From the NCBI GenBank assembly GCA_946221495.1, contig CAMIFA010000218.1, positions 1-6,134 of the forward strand: a stretch of 6,134 bases of DNA. The letters are read 5' to 3'. Of this stretch, positions 3,976-6,134 are shown one piece after another. The first letter of the stretch is position 1; every line of letters begins with the position of its first letter. Below the pieces are notes generated by a model that did not search any database, was not told the DNA's origin, and saw only the letters and a list, made by a program, of their open reading frames with translations. A program made the translations under genes and the position numbers. The DNA comes from an uncultured cyanobacterium. Its GTDB lineage: Bacteria > Cyanobacteriota > Cyanobacteriia > Cyanobacteriales > Chroococcidiopsidaceae.

Positions 3976-5460
3976 ATGACTTCGGTTGAAAAAATCTCCT
4001 TGCTTCAGGCAGTTAAAAGTGGCGACGTTAAACGGGTACAAGGGCTACTTGCGGCGGGTGCTGATGTAAATGAGTACGATCGCGATCGTACTACGGCTTT
4101 GATGTTTGCTGCCCAACAAGGTTATGTAGAAATTGTCCGGATGCTGCTGGCTCAAGGCGCTAATATCAACTTACAGCGCTTATTTGGCACTACGGCTTTA
4201 ATGTTAGCGGCTGCAAAAAATTCAGTTGACATTGTACAGCTACTAATTGCCAATGGTGCTAATGTAAATGCCAAAAATGAAGACGGTAGTACAGCGCTGA
4301 TGGCAGCAGCTTTCAAAGGTAATGCTGATATTGTGCAAATCCTGTTGAATGCTGGGGCGGAAATTAACGTTAAAGATCAAGATCAGGATACTCCCTTAAA
4401 TCTTGCTGCTGCTGCTGGTCATAGCCGTGTAGTCCAAGCTTTGCTGATTGCAGGAGCTGATTTAAATTGTACCAAGAACGGTGAGACAGCTTTAACGCTA
4501 GCTACAGCGAAAAATCATACTCAAACAGTACAAGTGCTATTAGATCATGGAGTTGCGATCAATGCTAAAAATCTTCATGGCAATGCCTTAATCCAAGCAG
4601 CCCAAGCGGGTTATCTATCACTTACGCAACTATTAATAGCTAGAGGTGCTGATCTTAATGCCAAAGACGAAGACGGGGAAACGGCATTAACGCTGTGTGC
4701 AGAAGCGGGTAATGCCCCACTTGTGCAAGCATTACTAGATGCTGGCGCTGATGTCAGAATTAAATCTGATAGCGGAACAGCGCTGGCTGCGGCTGCTTCT
4801 GGGGGACATAGGGCGATCGCCACTGCTTTACTAAATGCAGGCGCTGATGTTAATGCCCAAGATCAAGACGGCGAAACTCCTCTCCACCTCGCCGTTGTTG
4901 AAAATCACGGTGATGTAGTAGAAGTTTTACTGCATCATGGGGCAGTTCAAGTTAAAAACTCTCTGGGTGATACACCTTTAATGGTTGCTGCATTGCAGGG
5001 ATATAGCAACATTGTAGAAGCCTTGCTGCACTCTTTAGAGCCGCAAGATTTAACTCAGACGCTAAATAGTAAAAATTTAGGCGAGACACCTTTAACGCTA
5101 GCTGCCGCGCAAGGTCATGTTGAAACGGTGAAAATATTACTACAATCCGGCGCTGATCCTAACATTCAAACCGACGACGGCAAAACTGCCTTAATGAAAG
5201 CAGCAGATCGCAGCCATACAGGAGTAATACAGCAGCTATTAACAAAAGGCGCTGATGTGAATTTGCAAGATGCAGCCGGGGCAACAGCTTTGATGTGGGC
5301 AGCCCATCGAGGCTATAGCGAGGCTGTAGCGCTGTTATTAAAGGCTGGGGCAGATGTAAATCTAAAAAATCGCGGTGGTTATACAGCTTTAATGATTGCT
5401 CAATTTAATGGCTATAAAAATGTAGTGCAATTCCTGCAAGCAGCTGAAGCGCAAGCATAG
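3976..5460 (+). CDS. Ankyrin-repeat protein (15 repeats, no other domain)
   Basis: The whole 494-residue protein is a solenoid of about 15 ankyrin repeats of the form TALxxAAxxGxxxIVxxLLxxGADvNxxdxdG, and it should act as a protein-binding scaffold in the cytoplasm; the partner cannot be told. Repeat borders I read: 5-37, 38-71, 72-104, 105-137, 138-169, 170-202, 203-234, 235-267, 268-299, 300-331, 332-369, 370-402, 403-435, 436-468 and a shortened C-terminal cap 469-494. Repeats 5, 7, 9 and 10 lack one residue. Repeat 11 has a five-residue insertion (EPQDLTQTLN region) that breaks the GADvN loop. No signal peptide, membrane helix, catalytic domain or terminal secretion signal is seen. ATG 3976 is the only sensible start: an in-frame TGA (3964-3966) lies four codons upstream, and no good Shine-Dalgarno sequence precedes it. 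Base and codon use look like the neighbours, so recent transfer is not suggested. It lies 142 bases after the ZIP gene on the same strand. Confidence 0.93.
   Translation: MTSVEKISLLQAVKSGDVKRVQGLLAAGADVNEYDRDRTTALMFAAQQGYVEIVRMLLAQGANINLQRLFGTTALMLAAAKNSVDIVQLLIANGANVNAKNEDGSTALMAAAFKGNADIVQILLNAGAEINVKDQDQDTPLNLAAAAGHSRVVQALLIAGADLNCTKNGETALTLATAKNHTQTVQVLLDHGVAINAKNLHGNALIQAAQAGYLSLTQLLIARGADLNAKDEDGETALTLCAEAGNAPLVQALLDAGADVRIKSDSGTALAAAASGGHRAIATALLNAGADVNAQDQDGETPLHLAVVENHGDVVEVLLHHGAVQVKNSLGDTPLMVAALQGYSNIVEALLHSLEPQDLTQTLNSKNLGETPLTLAAAQGHVETVKILLQSGADPNIQTDDGKTALMKAADRSHTGVIQQLLTKGADVNLQDAAGATALMWAAHRGYSEAVALLLKAGADVNLKNRGGYTALMIAQFNGYKNVVQFLQAAEAQA
4073..4092. repeat. Perfect 20-bp palindrome inside the ankyrin gene
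   Basis: Half-site AGTACGATCG is followed directly by its exact reverse complement, without a spacer. The centre contains two overlapping near-HIP1 octamers, ACGATCGC and GCGATCGT, each one base off. It covers codons 33-39 (Glu-Tyr-Asp-Arg-Asp-Arg-Thr) in the loop between repeats 1 and 2, about 100 bases after the start codon. Confidence 0.8.
4813..4820. repeat. HIP1 octamer
   Basis: Exact GCGATCGC within GGCGATCGCC in the ankyrin gene, encoding Ala280-Ile281-Ala282 in the second helix of repeat 9. Confidence 0.9.
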
Positions 5461-5467
5461 TTATATC

Positions 5468-5504
5468 AGTCTATACGTCTTCAGCACCTTTAGTAACATA
5501 GACT
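5468..5504 (+). repeat. Long-loop inverted repeat after the ankyrin gene
   Basis: AGTCTAT (5468-5474) and ATAGACT (5498-5504) are perfect seven-base arms around a 23-base loop, beginning eight bases after the ankyrin stop. No T-run follows on the plus strand, so it is at best a weak 3' end structure for the ankyrin mRNA. Confidence 0.35.
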
Positions 5505-5506
5505 CT

Positions 5507-5529
5507 AAAAAATACATTTTAAATGTATT
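5507..5529 (-). terminator. Likely terminator of the response regulator gene
   Basis: AATACATTT (5511-5519) and AAATGTATT (5521-5529) are perfect nine-base arms around one base, so about eight pairs with a three-base loop can form. Read on the minus strand, the stem lies eight bases after the response regulator stop and its 3' arm runs into TTTT (complement of 5507-5510), the layout of a rho-independent terminator. The stem has a single G-C pair and is therefore weak. Confidence 0.5.
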
Positions 5530-5537
5530 CTAGCGTA

Positions 5538-6071
5538 CTACATTTTTTGCTGCAATCTGATTATTTGCGCCATTTGTTGCTTTAAAGTATCAATTTCTGC
5601 CTGCATCTTAGTAATTTTTTCATTCAATAGCTGAATATCAGTAGAGTCTGTTTCTGTATGTGATTTTGCAGCAGTAACCGTCGCCTTGCGAGGCAATTTA
5701 GCTTTTGTCATTGCTGACTTAATTGCCCCAACCAATTCTTTCTGTTCAAACGGTTTGGGAATAAATTCAAAATACTCAAACGGTTCTTGAATTTTCTCAA
5801 CTACCTCTTCTTTACGCCCTGACATTAACACTAAGGGGATCTTCTGCAAATCAGTATCAGCTTGAATCTCCTGAAATACATCCCAACCACTTAATTTAGG
5901 TAATAGAAAATCCAGCATGATTAAGTTCGGACGTTCTTGGCGAATTAAATTAAGTCCTTCAACACCGTCTTTTGCTTCCAAAACTTCAAAGTTACCAGGC
6001 GGTAACATTTCTTTTACTCGTACCCGAATTACACGGCTGTCATCAATAACTAGAATTTTATTACTTGCCAC
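5538..6071 (-). CDS. CheY-like response regulator with C-terminal coiled coil
   Basis: A 177-residue cytoplasmic two-component receiver without a DNA-binding or enzymatic output domain. Receiver (about 4-122): acidic pair Asp10-Asp11, phospho-acceptor Asp54 in IMLDFLLPKLSGWD, switch Ser84 in VLMSGR, aromatic switch residue Phe103 and conserved Lys106 in PKPF, so all residues needed for phosphorylation are present. A polar linker (123-144) leads to a coiled coil (about 146-174) with hydrophobic residues in heptad spacing: Ile146, Leu149, Ile153, Met156, Ile160, Leu163, Met167 and Ile170. The tail probably dimerises the protein or docks it on a partner. Signalling through protein contact, as in CheY/PilG/PilH-type or PatA-related cyanobacterial regulators, is the likely mode; the cognate kinase is not in the window. 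The start is GTG 6069-6071, chosen because a strong ribosome site precedes it and the receiver begins at residue 4. It is convergent with the ankyrin gene. Confidence 0.92.
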   Translation of the reverse strand: MASNKILVIDDSRVIRVRVKEMLPPGNFEVLEAKDGVEGLNLIRQERPNLIMLDFLLPKLSGWDVFQEIQADTDLQKIPLVLMSGRKEEVVEKIQEPFEYFEFIPKPFEQKELVGAIKSAMTKAKLPRKATVTAAKSHTETDSTDIQLLNEKITKMQAEIDTLKQQMAQIIRLQQKM

Positions 6072-6077
6072 AACTAA

Positions 6078-6082
6078 CTCCT
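6078..6082 (-). promoter_or_regulatory. Ribosome binding site of the response regulator gene
   Basis: AGGAG on the minus strand ends six bases before the GTG start codon at 6071. This is the best Shine-Dalgarno sequence in the window and settles the GTG start. Confidence 0.75.
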
Positions 6083-6091
6083 AAGATAGGA

Positions 6092-6121
6092 ATAAAATGA
6101 AATAGTGAGATTACTAATCAA
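6092..6121 (-). promoter_or_regulatory. Weak promoter candidate for the response regulator gene
   Basis: On the minus strand TTGATT (6121-6116) and TTTTAT (6097-6092) are 18 bases apart, each matching the sigma-70 consensus at four of six positions. In AT-rich sequence such pairs arise by chance, and an upstream gene beyond the window edge could be in the same operon. Confidence 0.25.
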
Positions 6122-6134
6122 TAATAAGAAATGT

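Noticed and set aside
4611..4823. Open frame of 70 codons on the minus strand
   Set aside because: Antisense to ankyrin repeats; composition is that of reversed GC-rich Ala/Leu codons.
3976..5460. Ankyrin gene as a CRISPR-like or satellite repeat array
   Set aside because: The 99-base periodicity is due to protein repeats with diverged DNA and an uninterrupted reading frame.
1..6134. A linked multi-gene defence, biosynthesis or mobile system
   Set aside because: Genes alternate in strand, belong to unrelated functions, and no integrase, transposase, nuclease, toxin or modification enzyme is present.

Overview
The window is a piece of a cyanobacterial chromosome. The first 98 bases encode the C-terminus of the photosystem II D1 protein (psbA), including manganese-cluster ligands and a 16-residue processing extension. 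Five exact copies of the cyanobacterial HIP1 octamer GCGATCGC occur in 6.1 kb, where about 0.1 would be expected by chance. Two genes (DUF1997 and DUF4079 families) are of types found mainly in cyanobacteria and plastid-bearing organisms. Short G-rich and GTCATTA-type repeats between genes also fit a cyanobacterium with a repeat-rich genome. The genus cannot be told from this sequence.

Layout: psbA 3' end (+, 3-98) with a strong terminator; a membrane-anchored lambda-R-type (GH104) lytic transglycosylase (-, 182-868); an atypical short-chain dehydrogenase/reductase (-, 907-1563); a DUF1997 protein (+, 1755-2426); a four-helix DUF4079 membrane protein (-, 2484-2954); a ZIP-family metal transporter (+, 3078-3833); a 15-repeat ankyrin protein (+, 3976-5460); and a single-domain response regulator with a C-terminal coiled coil (-, 5538-6071). 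No gap between genes exceeds 300 bases. The gaps hold hairpins, repeats and weak promoter candidates.

Strand switches separate most genes, so most are probably transcribed alone. The likeliest co-transcribed pair is the reductase and the lytic enzyme (38 bases apart, no hairpin seen between them). There is no sign of one concerted pathway: photosynthesis, wall turnover, redox, metal transport and signalling genes simply lie side by side, as is common in cyanobacteria. I see no transposase, integrase, CRISPR array, tRNA or rRNA, and no evidence for a new multi-gene system. The most interesting items are the chromosomal phage-type endolysin with a membrane anchor, a DUF4079 protein whose four histidines look like haem ligands, the altered metal site of the ZIP protein, and a perfect 20-bp palindrome inside the ankyrin gene.
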